NCBI GenBank assembly: GCA_902475785.1
Contig: CABSAN010000004.1
Span: forward strand, 1-64,000
Direction of reading: 5' to 3'
DNA length: 64,000 bases
Source of the DNA: an uncultured Collinsella sp.
Lineage (GTDB): Bacteria > Actinomycetota > Coriobacteriia > Coriobacteriales > Coriobacteriaceae
The notes under the pieces were generated by a model. The model worked only from the letters and a program-made list of their open reading frames with translations, was not told where the DNA came from and did no database searches. Numbering within the stretch: position 1 is the stretch's first letter; every line of letters starts with the position of its first letter. Shown here piece by piece: positions 8,059-17,384 of this stretch. The position numbers and the translations under genes are program-made.

Positions 8059-9003
8059 ATGCTCAAGTCTCCTCTCTGCGATTTGCTCGGCATCGAAAAG
8101 CCCGTGTTCCAGGGTGGCATGGCCTGGATTGCCGACGCCTCGTTGGCATCTGCCGTGTCCGAGGCAGGCGGCTTAGGCATTATCGCGGCCATGAATGCCG
8201 ACGCAAACTGGCTGCGCGATCAGATTCACGAGCTGCGCGCCAAGACGGATAAGCCCTTTGGCGTCAACGTTATGCTCATGAGCCCTTTTGTCGACGAGGT
8301 CGCACAAGTGGTGATTGATGAGCGGGTGCCCGTTGTGGTGACCGGCGCCGGCAATCCCACCAAGTACATGAAGGCGTGGAACGAGGCGGGCATCAAGGTT
8401 ATTCCCGTCGTGGCTTCGGTGGCGCTGGCGCGTCTCGTGGCGCGTCGCGGAGCCACTGCCGTGGTTGCCGAGGGCACCGAATCAGGCGGCCATATTGGAG
8501 AGACCTCGACGATGGCGCTGGTGCCGCAGGTTGTCGATGCGGTCGATATTCCCGTGGTTGCGGCTGGCGGCATCGCCGATGGCCGCGGTGTGGCGGCCGC
8601 CTTTATGCTCGGCGCTGCCGGCGTCCAGGTGGGAACACGCTTTCTGGTCGCAAACGAGTGCACCGTATCCGAACAGTACAAAGAGCTGGTGCTCAAGGCA
8701 GGCGACACGTCGACGCGTGCGACCGGTCGCTCGACGGGACATCCGGTTCGCGCCCTCAAGAGCCCCTTCACCAATGCCTACGCCAAAAGTGAGGCGGCGG
8801 GCGCAAGCCCCGAGGAGCTTGGGGCCATGGGCACGGGCGCGCTTCGTAAAGCCGCAAAGGACGGTAATTACGAAGAGGGTTCGTATTTGTGCGGACAGAT
8901 TGCTGGCATGGTCAACGAACGCCAGAGCGCACGCGAAATCGTCGACGATCTGGTCGATGGCGCCGAGCATGTCCTGATGGGTGCGTCCGCATGGGTAGCG
9001 TAG
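8059..9003 (+). CDS. fabK: Enoyl-ACP reductase II (FMN-dependent)
   Basis: A 314-residue TIM-barrel flavoprotein of the nitronate monooxygenase/FabK family. It has the FabK signatures FQGGMAWIAD near the N-terminus, VTGAGNP, the ESGGHIGE loop, and GGIADGRGVAAA in the phosphate-binding region. It performs the last reduction of the elongation cycle. No FabI is seen in the window, and FabK enzymes are typically insensitive to triclosan. ATG 8059 is used; GTG 8056 overlapping the acpP stop is an alternative. It overlaps fabD by 13 nt. Confidence 0.92.
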   Translation: MLKSPLCDLLGIEKPVFQGGMAWIADASLASAVSEAGGLGIIAAMNADANWLRDQIHELRAKTDKPFGVNVMLMSPFVDEVAQVVIDERVPVVVTGAGNPTKYMKAWNEAGIKVIPVVASVALARLVARRGATAVVAEGTESGGHIGETSTMALVPQVVDAVDIPVVAAGGIADGRGVAAAFMLGAAGVQVGTRFLVANECTVSEQYKELVLKAGDTSTRATGRSTGHPVRALKSPFTNAYAKSEAAGASPEELGAMGTGALRKAAKDGNYEEGSYLCGQIAGMVNERQSAREIVDDLVDGAEHVLMGASAWVA

Positions 9004-9917
9004 CGTTTCTGTTTGCCGGTCAGGGTGCCCAGCATCCCGCGATGGGCGTCGACCTCATCGAAGCATCAACGGCGGCTGCCGAGGTGTTCGCCATTGCCGA
9101 TGAGGTGCGTCCGGGAACCAGCGAGCAGTGCCGGAGCGCCTCGAAAGAGGAGCTCTCGCAGACTGAGAACACGCAGCCCTGCGTGTTCGTTCATGACCTG
9201 GCAGCGGCTGCCGCACTGCGCGAGCGCGGCGTGGTGCCTGCCGCCTGTGCGGGATTCTCGCTGGGCGAGGTCGCTGCACTCACCTTTGCGGGGGCGTTCG
9301 ATACGCGAGCGGGTTTTGAGCTCGTGTGTGAGCGCGCGGCATTGATGGCCATGGCGGCCGAGCGTCACCCCGGCGGCATGCGCGCCGTCATCAAGCTCGA
9401 TGCGGCGCAAGTTGAGGGCCTGGCAAAACAGGCAGGCGAGGACTGTTGGCCGGTCAACTACAACAGTCCCCAGCAGACGGTTGTGGCCGGAGCGCCCGAT
9501 GCGTTGCAGACCCTCGACGTCCTGGTAAAAGAGGCTGGCGGTCGCGCTATGAAGGTCGCGGTGTCGGGTGCATTCCATAGCCCCTATATGGCCGAGGCGA
9601 CATGTGGCCTTGCTGCATATATCCAAGCCGGTCACGCGCCGTCCCCGTTGCTGATTCCTGTTATGGCAAATATGACGGCGGCACCCTATCCGGCCGACCC
9701 ACAGGCGGCATCGGAGGTGCTGGCCAACCAGGTGAGCCATGCCGTTCGCTGGGTCGACACGCTGCATACTCTGCAGGATCAGGGCATCGACACGTTTATT
9801 GAGGTCGGCCCCGGCAAAACGCTGTCGGGCCTGGTCAAGCGTACGCTGAGCGACGTTCGCGTGTATTCGTGCGAAACAGCCGAGCAGGTCGCAGCTATTG
9901 CCGACGAGCTCGCATAG
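8991..9917 (+). CDS. fabD: Malonyl-CoA:ACP transacylase
   Basis: A 308-residue acyltransferase starting at ATG 8991 inside the end of fabK. It carries FLFAGQGAQHPAMG at the N-terminus, the active-site serine in GFSLGEVAAL, and the catalytic histidine in SGAFHSPYM. It loads malonate onto ACP for FabH and FabF. Overlap with fabK and a 30-nt gap to fabG place it firmly in the operon. Confidence 0.95.
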   Translation: MGSVAFLFAGQGAQHPAMGVDLIEASTAAAEVFAIADEVRPGTSEQCRSASKEELSQTENTQPCVFVHDLAAAAALRERGVVPAACAGFSLGEVAALTFAGAFDTRAGFELVCERAALMAMAAERHPGGMRAVIKLDAAQVEGLAKQAGEDCWPVNYNSPQQTVVAGAPDALQTLDVLVKEAGGRAMKVAVSGAFHSPYMAEATCGLAAYIQAGHAPSPLLIPVMANMTAAPYPADPQAASEVLANQVSHAVRWVDTLHTLQDQGIDTFIEVGPGKTLSGLVKRTLSDVRVYSCETAEQVAAIADELA

Positions 9918-9947
9918 CCCACAGGGCTGTAACCCGAAAGGAACGAC

Positions 9948-10721
9948 ATGGGCAATTTGAACAACGGCGCGCTCGAGCGCGACGGATCGCGCCGCGTGGC
10001 GCTGGTCACGGGCGGCTCGCGCGGCATCGGTCGCGCTTGTGCCGTGGGCCTGGCGGAAGACGGCTTTGATATCGCCGTCGTCTATGCCGGCAGCGTCGAT
10101 GCGGCGCGCGAGACGTGCGAGGCCTGCGAGGCGCCTGGCGCTACGGCACGCGCATATCAATGCGACGTGGCCGATCCCGCTGCCGTCAACGCGTGCGTGG
10201 AAACGGTCCTTAACGACTTTGGCTCCATTTGGGCGCTCGTCAACAACGCCGGCATCACGCGCGATGGCCTGCTCATGCGCATGGGCGATGACGCCTTCGA
10301 CCGCGTGCTAGACGTCAATCTCAAGGGCACGTTCAATACGACGCGCGCGCTCACCAAGACCTTTATGCGCCAGCGCGGCGGTTGCGTCGTCAACATGAGC
10401 TCGGTTGTGGGCCTGATGGGCAATGCCGGGCAGGCCAACTACGCTGCCTCCAAGGCGGGCGTCATCGGCCTGACCAAGGCGGTGGCGCGCGAGCTTGCGC
10501 CCCGCGGCGTACGAGTGAACGCGGTCGCTCCCGGGTTTGTCGAGACCGATATGACGGCAAAGCTCTCGGAGAAGGTGCGCACGGCAACCGAGGAGCAGAT
10601 TCCCCTAAAGCGCATGGCGCGCCCCGAGGAAGTGGCCGGCGTGGTGCGCTTTCTGGCGAGCGATGCGGCTGCCTACATTACGGGCGAGGTCGTGCGCGTC
10701 GACGGCGGAATGGCGATGTAG
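9948..10721 (+). CDS. fabG: 3-oxoacyl-ACP reductase
   Basis: A 257-residue short-chain dehydrogenase. The NADP-binding TGGSRGIGRA, the NNAG motif, the catalytic serine in NMSSVVG, and YAASKAG with the Tyr/Lys pair are all present; it ends with DGGMAM. AAAGGA precedes ATG 9948. It reduces the ketoacyl-ACP made by FabF/FabH. A polar N-terminal extension of about 14 residues precedes the first strand, slightly longer than in E. coli FabG. Confidence 0.95.
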   Translation: MGNLNNGALERDGSRRVALVTGGSRGIGRACAVGLAEDGFDIAVVYAGSVDAARETCEACEAPGATARAYQCDVADPAAVNACVETVLNDFGSIWALVNNAGITRDGLLMRMGDDAFDRVLDVNLKGTFNTTRALTKTFMRQRGGCVVNMSSVVGLMGNAGQANYAASKAGVIGLTKAVARELAPRGVRVNAVAPGFVETDMTAKLSEKVRTATEEQIPLKRMARPEEVAGVVRFLASDAAAYITGEVVRVDGGMAM

Positions 10722-10760
10722 AAAGCAAGCCGGGTAAGCGGCTTGAATGAGGAGACCATG

Positions 10761-12008
10761 ATGGAACAGAGAGTTGCAATCACCGGCATCGGTGCCGTAT
10801 CGCCGCTCGGTAACACCGCGCTTGCCACCTGGGCGGCAATGTGCGCCGGCACGTGCGGCATCGGCCCGATCACGCACTTCGATACCGATGCATTTGCCGT
10901 CAAAGTGGCAGCCGAGGTCAAGGGCTTTGACGGCAACGAGTACTTTGGCAAGCGTGACGCCAAGCACCTGGACCCCTGCGTCCAGTTTGCCCTGGCAGCG
11001 TCGGACGAGGCCATGCACGATGCGGGCTTTGATGTCGAGGGCGCCATTGATCGCGAGCGCCTGGGCGTCTACGTGGGTTCAGGCGTGGGCGGCATGCAGA
11101 CACTCGTCGACAACGTCCACACGATTGCCGATCGAGGGCCTCGCCGTGCATCGCCCTATATGATTGCGATGATGATTCCCAACATGGCTTCAGGCAACAT
11201 CGCGATACGCCACAAGGCAAAAGGCCCGACCCTGCCCGTGGTGACCGCTTGCGCGACGTCTGCTCATGCCGTGGGCGAGGCGTTCCGCGCCATCAAGCAT
11301 GGCTATGCCGATGCGATTCTCGCCGGGGGAGCTGAGGCCGCAATCATCCCTGATGCCGTTGCGGGCTTTACGTCCTGCCGTGCGTTGACCACCAACCCCG
11401 ATCCTGCGACGGCTTGTCGTCCGTTCGATGCGAATCGCGACGGCTTTGTGATGGGCGAGGGCGCCTGCGTGCTGGTGCTCGAGAGCATGGAACACGCGCA
11501 GGCGCGCGGTGCGCACATTTATGCCGAGGTCGTGGGCTACGGCAACACCGATGATGCCTACCACATCACGAGTCCCGACCCGGACGCGGCAGGCATCGCC
11601 CGTGCGATATCGCTGGCGGTGGCCGAGGGCGACGTTAAGCCTTCCGAGAGTCTCTACATCAACGCTCACGGCACCTCGACCAAGCTCAACGATTCGTCCG
11701 AGACGGCGGGCATTAAGCGGGCGCTCGGCGAGGACGCGGCACGCGCCGCGCACGTCTCGTCGACCAAGTCGATGACCGGCCACATGATCGGTGCTACGGG
11801 TGCCATCGAGGTTATGGCCTGTGCCATGGCGCTCGAGCAGGGCGTGGTGCCGCCGACCATTAACTACCACACGCCCGATCCCGCCTGCGATCTTGACTAC
11901 ACGCCCAATCGCGCGGTTCGCGCCGACCTTACCTGGGCGCTTTCGACCAACCTGGGCTTTGGCGGGCACAACGCCGCCATCGCGCTGCGTAGATATACGA
12001 GGAGCTAG
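10761..12008 (+). CDS. fabF: Beta-ketoacyl-ACP synthase II
   Basis: A 415-residue elongating condensing enzyme. Its Cys-His-His triad is in VVTACATSAH, INAHGTST and KSMTGHMIGA, and the glycine-rich end is NLGFGGHNAA. ATG 10761 is best spaced from GAGGAG; ATG 10758 is one codon upstream. It has 22-nt or shorter spacing to both neighbours. The single FabF, with no FabB or FabA in the operon, suggests mainly saturated products unless an isomerase is encoded elsewhere. Confidence 0.95.
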   Translation: MEQRVAITGIGAVSPLGNTALATWAAMCAGTCGIGPITHFDTDAFAVKVAAEVKGFDGNEYFGKRDAKHLDPCVQFALAASDEAMHDAGFDVEGAIDRERLGVYVGSGVGGMQTLVDNVHTIADRGPRRASPYMIAMMIPNMASGNIAIRHKAKGPTLPVVTACATSAHAVGEAFRAIKHGYADAILAGGAEAAIIPDAVAGFTSCRALTTNPDPATACRPFDANRDGFVMGEGACVLVLESMEHAQARGAHIYAEVVGYGNTDDAYHITSPDPDAAGIARAISLAVAEGDVKPSESLYINAHGTSTKLNDSSETAGIKRALGEDAARAAHVSSTKSMTGHMIGATGAIEVMACAMALEQGVVPPTINYHTPDPACDLDYTPNRAVRADLTWALSTNLGFGGHNAAIALRRYTRS

Positions 12009-12011
12009 AGC

Positions 12012-12488
12012 ATGGATTCCAAAAGACTTGCCGAGATAGCCGATGTGATGGAGGACCGCGGCCTCACGCGCGTGCGTGTTGAGGAGCCCGATGGCACCGC
12101 GGTCGAGCTCGAGCGCGCGAGTGCCGCGCAGCCGGTTGCCGTGCCCATGCCTATGCCGGGTGCCGTGACTGCTCCGGCGGTGGCTCCTGTCGCCATGCCT
12201 GCCACCGCACCGGAACCTGCCGCGCAGACACCTGCCGCCGTGTCGGAGCCTAAGGGCACCGAGGTGACCGCTCCCATGGTCGGCGTTTTCTATGCTGCCC
12301 CGGCGCCGGGCGACGAACCGTTTGTGCACGTGGGCTCCAAGGTCAAGGCCGGCGAGACCCTCTGCATCATCGAGGCCATGAAGGTTCTCAACGAGGTGAC
12401 GGCAGAGGCGGATGGCGAGGTGCTCGAGATCTGCGTGGCCGACGGCGACCTCGTGGAGTTTGGCAGCTGCCTCATGAGGATCGGATAG
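12012..12488 (+). CDS. accB: Acetyl-CoA carboxylase biotin carboxyl carrier protein
   Basis: A 158-residue BCCP. The N-terminal part (MDSKRLAEIADVMEDRGLTR) is followed by a flexible Ala/Pro/Val linker and the C-terminal biotinyl domain with the target lysine in IEAMKVLNEV. The biotin is presumably attached by the divergently encoded BirA. Starts three bases after the fabF stop. Confidence 0.95.
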   Translation: MDSKRLAEIADVMEDRGLTRVRVEEPDGTAVELERASAAQPVAVPMPMPGAVTAPAVAPVAMPATAPEPAAQTPAAVSEPKGTEVTAPMVGVFYAAPAPGDEPFVHVGSKVKAGETLCIIEAMKVLNEVTAEADGEVLEICVADGDLVEFGSCLMRIG

Positions 12489-12497
12489 GTGATATCC

Positions 12498-12920
12498 ATG
12501 AACAAAGAAGAGCTCAAGAAGCTGTTGCCGCATCGCGAACCGATGCTTTTGCTTGACGAAGCCGAGCTGGTGGGCGACGAGGCCCACGGCAAGATCACGA
12601 TTACGGGCGACGAGTACTTTTTGCAGGGGCATTTTCCGGGAAACCCGGTGGTCCCCGGCGTGATTCAGTGCGAGATGCTCGCCCAGAACTGCTGCGTGCT
12701 TCTGATGGGCGATGAGGAGGCGCGCGGCGCGACGCCGTTCTACACGAGTCTGGACAAGGTGCGCTTTAAGCGTCCGGTGCGCCCGGGCGACACGGTGGAT
12801 CTGGTGTGCTCCATCACGCGTGCGCGCGGGCCGTTCCGCTTTGCGACAGGTACTGCGAGCGTTAACGGTGAGGTTTGCTGCCGCGCCGATATGTCTTTTG
12901 CACTCATGCACGAAAAGTAG
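12498..12920 (+). CDS. fabZ: 3-hydroxyacyl-ACP dehydratase
   Basis: A 140-residue hot-dog-fold dehydratase. The N-terminal LLPHREPMLLLDEAEL, the catalytic histidine in QGHFPGNPVVPG, and the acidic residue in QCEMLAQ match FabZ. ATG 12498 is preferred because AGGTGA (12487-12492) is five bases upstream; GTG 12489 right after the accB stop is an alternative. Its position between accB and accC is common in Gram-positive fab operons. Confidence 0.94.
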   Translation: MNKEELKKLLPHREPMLLLDEAELVGDEAHGKITITGDEYFLQGHFPGNPVVPGVIQCEMLAQNCCVLLMGDEEARGATPFYTSLDKVRFKRPVRPGDTVDLVCSITRARGPFRFATGTASVNGEVCCRADMSFALMHEK

Positions 12921-12930
12921 GGAAGTTTTC

Positions 12931-14274
12931 ATGTTCGACAAAGTGCTCATCGCCAACCGCGGCGAAGTCGCGGTCCGTGTTATCCGCGCGTGCCGCGATA
13001 TGGGCATCAAGACCGTCGCCGTTTATTCCACGGCCGATGCGGACGCGTTGCACGTGCAGCTTGCCGACGAGGCGTATTGCATCGGCGGCCCGCGTCTTGC
13101 CGAGAGCTACCTCAACGACGATGCCGTGCTCACCTGTGCCGTAAAGTCAGGAGCTAAGGCAATTCATCCCGGCTATGGCTTTTTCTCCGAGAAGGCGAGC
13201 TTCGTGCGAGACTGCGACAAGTATGGCCTGGCGTTTGTCGGTCCTTCGGCCGAGGTGATCGACAGCATGGGCGACAAGGACGCCGCACGTCGAACGGCTG
13301 CTGCGGCGGGCGTGCCCATCGTGCCCGGCTGCGATCTGCTCAAAAGTCCCGAGGAGGCGACGGCCGAGGCCGAGCGCATTGGCTGCCCCGTGCTTATTAA
13401 GGCGCGTGCAGGTGGTGGCGGTCGCGGTATTCGCAAGGTCGAGCGCGTGGAAGATGCGGCAAAGGCCTTTATTGAAGCACGCGCCGAGGGCGAGGCCGTT
13501 TTTGGCGACGGCGAGTGCTACATGGAGAAGTTCGTCGCGCCGGCGCACCATGTCGAGGTGCAGATTATGGCCGATAAGCAGGGCCATGTGTTTTCGCTCG
13601 GCGAGCGCGAGTGCTCGGTGCAGCGCCGCAACCAAAAGCTGATCGAGGAGAGCCCCGCGCCGTGCCTCGATGGACACGACGACATTCGTGCCCGTATGCA
13701 CAAGGCGGCGCGCGACCTGGCTCGTGCCGTCGGCTACGAAGGAGCCGGTACCATCGAGTTCCTGTATTCGGACGACGGCAATTTCTACTTTATGGAAATG
13801 AACACGCGCTTGCAGGTGGAGCATCCGGTTACGGAGTTTGTGACCGATACCGACTTGGTCAAGTGGCAGCTGCGCGTGGCGGCCGGCCAGCCTCTGCCCT
13901 TTGAGCAGGAGGACATGCCGGTCCACAACCATGCCATGGAGTGCCGCATCAATGCCGAAACGCCGGACTTTCTGCCGTCATGCGGAACGGTCACCGCGTT
14001 GCGTGTGCCGGGTGGTCCGCGCGTGCGTTGGGATTCGGCCATGTTTACCGGTGCGAACGTTCCGCCGTACTACGACTCCATGCTCGGCAAGCTCATCGTG
14101 TGTGCGCCCACGCGTGACGGCGCCATTCGTAAGATGCGCTCGGCCCTGGGCGAGCTCGTGATTGAGGGCGTGAGCGAAAACAGCGAGCTTCAGCTCGACG
14201 TGCTGGCAAACGACGAGTTCTTGTCGGGCATGTATCACACCGATCTGATGGGGCATCTCTATGCTGATGAATAG
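12931..14274 (+). CDS. accC: Acetyl-CoA carboxylase biotin carboxylase subunit
   Basis: A 447-residue ATP-grasp enzyme that carboxylates the biotin on AccB. FDKVLIANRGEVAVRVIRAC begins the biotin-carboxylase N-domain. The glycine-rich ATP loop is KARAGGGGRGIRKV, the catalytic region has EMNTRLQVEHPVTE, and the C-domain has ECRINAE. Length is normal for AccC. ATG 12931 follows GGAAG; an upstream open frame in the same phase lies inside fabZ and is not coding. It overlaps the next gene by 14 nt. Confidence 0.96.
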   Translation: MFDKVLIANRGEVAVRVIRACRDMGIKTVAVYSTADADALHVQLADEAYCIGGPRLAESYLNDDAVLTCAVKSGAKAIHPGYGFFSEKASFVRDCDKYGLAFVGPSAEVIDSMGDKDAARRTAAAAGVPIVPGCDLLKSPEEATAEAERIGCPVLIKARAGGGGRGIRKVERVEDAAKAFIEARAEGEAVFGDGECYMEKFVAPAHHVEVQIMADKQGHVFSLGERECSVQRRNQKLIEESPAPCLDGHDDIRARMHKAARDLARAVGYEGAGTIEFLYSDDGNFYFMEMNTRLQVEHPVTEFVTDTDLVKWQLRVAAGQPLPFEQEDMPVHNHAMECRINAETPDFLPSCGTVTALRVPGGPRVRWDSAMFTGANVPPYYDSMLGKLIVCAPTRDGAIRKMRSALGELVIEGVSENSELQLDVLANDEFLSGMYHTDLMGHLYADE

Positions 14275-15985
14275 AAAAGCGAAGACGGTTAACGTCCTCG
14301 AGGGGCCGATAACCGAGTCGTGCGCCGAGTTTCCCGCGCGCCACGTGTTTATCAAGTGCCCGGAGTGCCGCCGCGTGATCGATGAGGCACGCCTGCACGA
14401 CAATCTCGAGGTCTGCCCTCGTTGCGGCAAACACTTTCGCGTGAGCGGTCGCGCGCGCATGCGCATGACGGTCGACGAGGGCACGTTTGAGGAATGGGAT
14501 GCCAATCTGGCGTCGGAGGACTTCCTCTCGTTTCCCGGCTATGCCGACAAGCTCAAGAGCGTAAGCGAGCGTTCGGGCGAGCGCGATGCCGTTGTGTGCG
14601 GCAGGGGCAAAATCTGCGGTTGCGATACCGCATTCTTCTTTATGGACGCCAACTTTATGATGGGCTCGATGGGTTCCGTGGTGGGCGAGAAGATCTGTCG
14701 CACATTTGAACACGCGACCGAGCTGGGATTGCCGGTTGTCGGCTTTACCGTTTCGGGCGGTGCGCGCATGCAAGAGGGCGTGACATCGCTTATGCAGATG
14801 GCCAAGATTTCTGCGGCGGTTAGGCGCCACAGCGAGGCGGGCGGCCTGTATGTCACGGTGCTCACCGACCCCACGACCGGAGGCGTAACCGCGAGCTTTG
14901 CCATGGAGGGCGACATTATCCTGGCCGAGCCCGATGCCCTGACGGCATTTGCCGGCCCGCGCGTGATCGAGCAGAACATGCACAAGCGCCTGCCCAAGGG
15001 ATTCCAGCGCTCCGAGTTTTTGCTGGAGCACGGCTTTTGCGATGCCGTTGTTCCGCGCGGCGAGATTGCGCTCACGGTAGGCGAGCTGTTGGCGCTGCAC
15101 GAAGGGCATGCGCCCAGCCTGGGGGCACCGCATGAGATCGTGCATACGGGTCGTCGCGGCAAAAAGCTGGGACATCTGTTTAAGCGCTCGGCGGTACCAA
15201 AAACCGCGCTCGAGATTGTCAAGCAGACCCGCTCGGCAGATCGCGCCACGGCAGGCGAGATGATCTTGCTGGGCCTGGATGGGTTTGTGGAGCTGCACGG
15301 CGACCGTTACTTTGGCGACGACGCCGCTGTGGTGGCTGGCATTGGCTGGAAAGACGGACGCCCCGTAACGGTCATCGCCATCGAGCGCGGCACCACGACC
15401 AAAGAGCGTATGCGCCGCAACTTTGGCATGGCACATCCCGAGGGCTACCGCAAAGCGCGTCGCCTTATGCGTCAGGCCGAAAAGTTTGGTCGACCGGTTC
15501 TGTGCCTGGTCGATACTTCGGGCGCGTTTTGCGGCATCGGTGCCGAGGAGCGCGGCCAGGGCGAGGCGATTGCCCAGAATCTCATGGAGATGAGCGGCCT
15601 TAAGACGCCGATTGTCTCGGTGGTGACAGGCGAGGGCGGCTCTGGTGGCGCGCTGGCGCTGTCCGTGGCCGACCTCATCCTCATGCTCTCGAGCTCGGCC
15701 TATTCGGTCGTGAGCCCCGAGGCCTGTGCGTCGATCCTGTGGAAGGATACCGAGCGCGCGAATGAGGCCGCCGAGGCGCTTAAGCTCACGGCCCCCGATC
15801 TGTTGGCGCTCGGCATCATCGACGGCATTGTCGACGATAGGGGCCTGTCGCATGAGGAGATCGCCGGTGCCGTCATGTCCTCGGCATTTGATGCCTTCGA
15901 TACGCTTGGGCAGCTCGACGACGCGACCCTCACAAACCTCCGCTACGAAAAGTACCGCGCAATCGGTCACTACCGCACGATGTGA
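14261..15985 (+). CDS. accDA: Fused acetyl-CoA carboxylase carboxyltransferase (beta-alpha, AccDA)
   Basis: A single 574-residue protein joining both carboxyltransferase halves. Residues about 1-290 are AccD-like, with a CPEC...CPRC zinc finger near the N-terminus, GSMGSVVGEK and FTVSGGARMQEG. Residues about 320-574 are AccA-like, with GFVELHGDRYFGDDAAVVAG, NFGMAHPEGYRKARRLM and GEGGSGGALAL. In E. coli and most bacteria these are two genes. No stop or frameshift lies between them. It transfers the carboxyl group from biotin to acetyl-CoA. Last gene of the fab/acc operon. Confidence 0.95.
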   Translation: MLMNRKAKTVNVLEGPITESCAEFPARHVFIKCPECRRVIDEARLHDNLEVCPRCGKHFRVSGRARMRMTVDEGTFEEWDANLASEDFLSFPGYADKLKSVSERSGERDAVVCGRGKICGCDTAFFFMDANFMMGSMGSVVGEKICRTFEHATELGLPVVGFTVSGGARMQEGVTSLMQMAKISAAVRRHSEAGGLYVTVLTDPTTGGVTASFAMEGDIILAEPDALTAFAGPRVIEQNMHKRLPKGFQRSEFLLEHGFCDAVVPRGEIALTVGELLALHEGHAPSLGAPHEIVHTGRRGKKLGHLFKRSAVPKTALEIVKQTRSADRATAGEMILLGLDGFVELHGDRYFGDDAAVVAGIGWKDGRPVTVIAIERGTTTKERMRRNFGMAHPEGYRKARRLMRQAEKFGRPVLCLVDTSGAFCGIGAEERGQGEAIAQNLMEMSGLKTPIVSVVTGEGGSGGALALSVADLILMLSSSAYSVVSPEACASILWKDTERANEAAEALKLTAPDLLALGIIDGIVDDRGLSHEEIAGAVMSSAFDAFDTLGQLDDATLTNLRYEKYRAIGHYRTM

Positions 15986-16009
15986 CAAAGGGACAGTCCG
16001 CATGTCACA
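15981..16009. repeat. GGGACAG-core hairpin repeat
   Basis: TGTGACA pairs with TGTCACA around a loop containing AGGGACAGTCCGCA. It lies immediately after the accDA stop and before the PTS IIC gene. It has no T-run, so a terminator role is not clear. Confidence 0.6.
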
Positions 16010-16025
16010 TTGGGAAAGGCGTTCC

Positions 16026-17240
16026 ATGCCTCAAGTTTCTAACACCTCGTTTACAACGACGGTTTCATCAAACGCCATGGCCGTGGTGGACTATCTGTCC
16101 AAAAGCATGATGTCGGCGCTGCCGTTTATTGTCTGCGCGGCGTTGTTCCGCACCGTCGCCGTCATTATGGGCGAAGGCATGCTGGGCCTGTGGTCTGCCG
16201 ATTCCGAAATCTATCGCCTGTTCTACAGTTGGCTCTATAACGCCGGCTACTACTTTTTGCCCATTTATCTTGGCTGGGCGGCCGCCAGCCAGCTCGGTTG
16301 CTCGGAGCAGCTGGGCATGATGCTGGGCGGCGTATTGATTGCGCCCGATCTGCTTAAGCTCGTCGATGCCGCATCGACGACGGGGGCATCGATGACTTCC
16401 GTGTATGGTCTGCTTCCCGCGCCGGTCAACGATTACACGACGACTGTTATTCCGGTTCTCATCTCGGTGCCCGTGCTATGGCGAGTGGAGTGTTTCTTTC
16501 AGCGCGTTATCCCTAAGGCCGTGGCGTTTTCGTTTGTTCCGTTTGCGACCATGCTTGTCATGGTTCCGGTTTCGCTGTGTATCACGGCACCGGCGGGCAG
16601 CTATCTGGGCATGCTGTTGGGCCAGCTTATGTTTATGCTTGGCAATTCCGGTGGCATCGTGTCGCTGCTCACGCTCATGGGGCTTGCCGCGGGCTGGGAG
16701 TTCCTTAAGATCGCGGGCGTCAGCAACGTTGTCCTATCGCTCGCCTATGCACAGTTTATGAGTGTGGGAACGGATTCGTGCATTCTGATTGCCGCGACGA
16801 TGGCAACGTTCGCCGTTTGGGGTATGCCCTTTGGCGCGTCGCTTCGCGTTGCGGATAAGGACGAGAAGGGACTCATGCTGGGCTATTCGATCTCGGGTGT
16901 TCTTGGCGGCGTAAGCGAGCCGGCGCTGTACGGTTGCGGCTTTAAATATGGCAGGTGCCTGACGTGCATGGCCATTGGCGGCGCCGTCGGAGGCCTTGTT
17001 GCGGCCGTGGGCCACGTTACGGCCTATACCATCGGCATGACGAATGTCCTCATGGTCATTGGCTTTGCCACGGGCGGCATTTCGAACCTACTGTGGTGCT
17101 GCGTTGCCGGTGGCACGGCATTTGCGGTGTCTGCGGCGTTGAGCTACTGCTTTGGTGTGGTGCCGACGAAGGGACAGGCGACGGGGGACGGAGCCGATTC
17201 GCCCGAAACGGTGGCGAGCGCTGCTGAAGCAAGCGCATAA
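16026..17240 (+). CDS. PTS transporter subunit IIC (glucose/beta-glucoside type), stand-alone
   Basis: A 404-residue hydrophobic protein with about ten membrane segments. It has features of the PTS_EIIC family: FLPIYLGWAAASQLGCSEQL, a conserved GISEPALYG-like turn (here GGVSEPALYGCGF), and no attached IIB or IIA domain. No IIA or IIB gene is next to it, so it would need partners encoded elsewhere or work as a carrier or sensor. ATG 16026 is preferred (GGGAAAGG upstream); ATG 16002 inside a hairpin repeat is possible. The substrate cannot be told. Confidence 0.75.
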   Translation: MPQVSNTSFTTTVSSNAMAVVDYLSKSMMSALPFIVCAALFRTVAVIMGEGMLGLWSADSEIYRLFYSWLYNAGYYFLPIYLGWAAASQLGCSEQLGMMLGGVLIAPDLLKLVDAASTTGASMTSVYGLLPAPVNDYTTTVIPVLISVPVLWRVECFFQRVIPKAVAFSFVPFATMLVMVPVSLCITAPAGSYLGMLLGQLMFMLGNSGGIVSLLTLMGLAAGWEFLKIAGVSNVVLSLAYAQFMSVGTDSCILIAATMATFAVWGMPFGASLRVADKDEKGLMLGYSISGVLGGVSEPALYGCGFKYGRCLTCMAIGGAVGGLVAAVGHVTAYTIGMTNVLMVIGFATGGISNLLWCCVAGGTAFAVSAALSYCFGVVPTKGQATGDGADSPETVASAAEASA

Positions 17241-17280
17241 ACCTGTGCGACAAAAGGACGATTCCTTTGCCACATTCCAA

Positions 17281-17311
17281 GGCCGTGACCCGTGTGGGTT
17301 GCGGCCTCTTT
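17281..17311 (+). terminator. Terminator after the PTS IIC gene
   Basis: GGCCGTGACCC pairs with GGGTTGCGGCC around GTGT, followed by TCTTT. Eleven pairs including G-T. Confidence 0.75.
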
Positions 17312-17384
17312 GTATCTGGGAGACAAAGTGGCTACACTACAATCCGTTTGAGCAATAGATATATAGGTAGTACCGTGGGGGCGG

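Noticed and set aside
11190..13010. 606-codon antisense frame across fabF-accB-fabZ
   Set aside because: Composition artefact (His/Arg/Gly-rich), crosses gene borders of a well-supported operon, no motif.
14093..16027. 644-codon antisense frame over accDA
   Set aside because: Same artefact; the plus-strand gene has all expected carboxyltransferase motifs.
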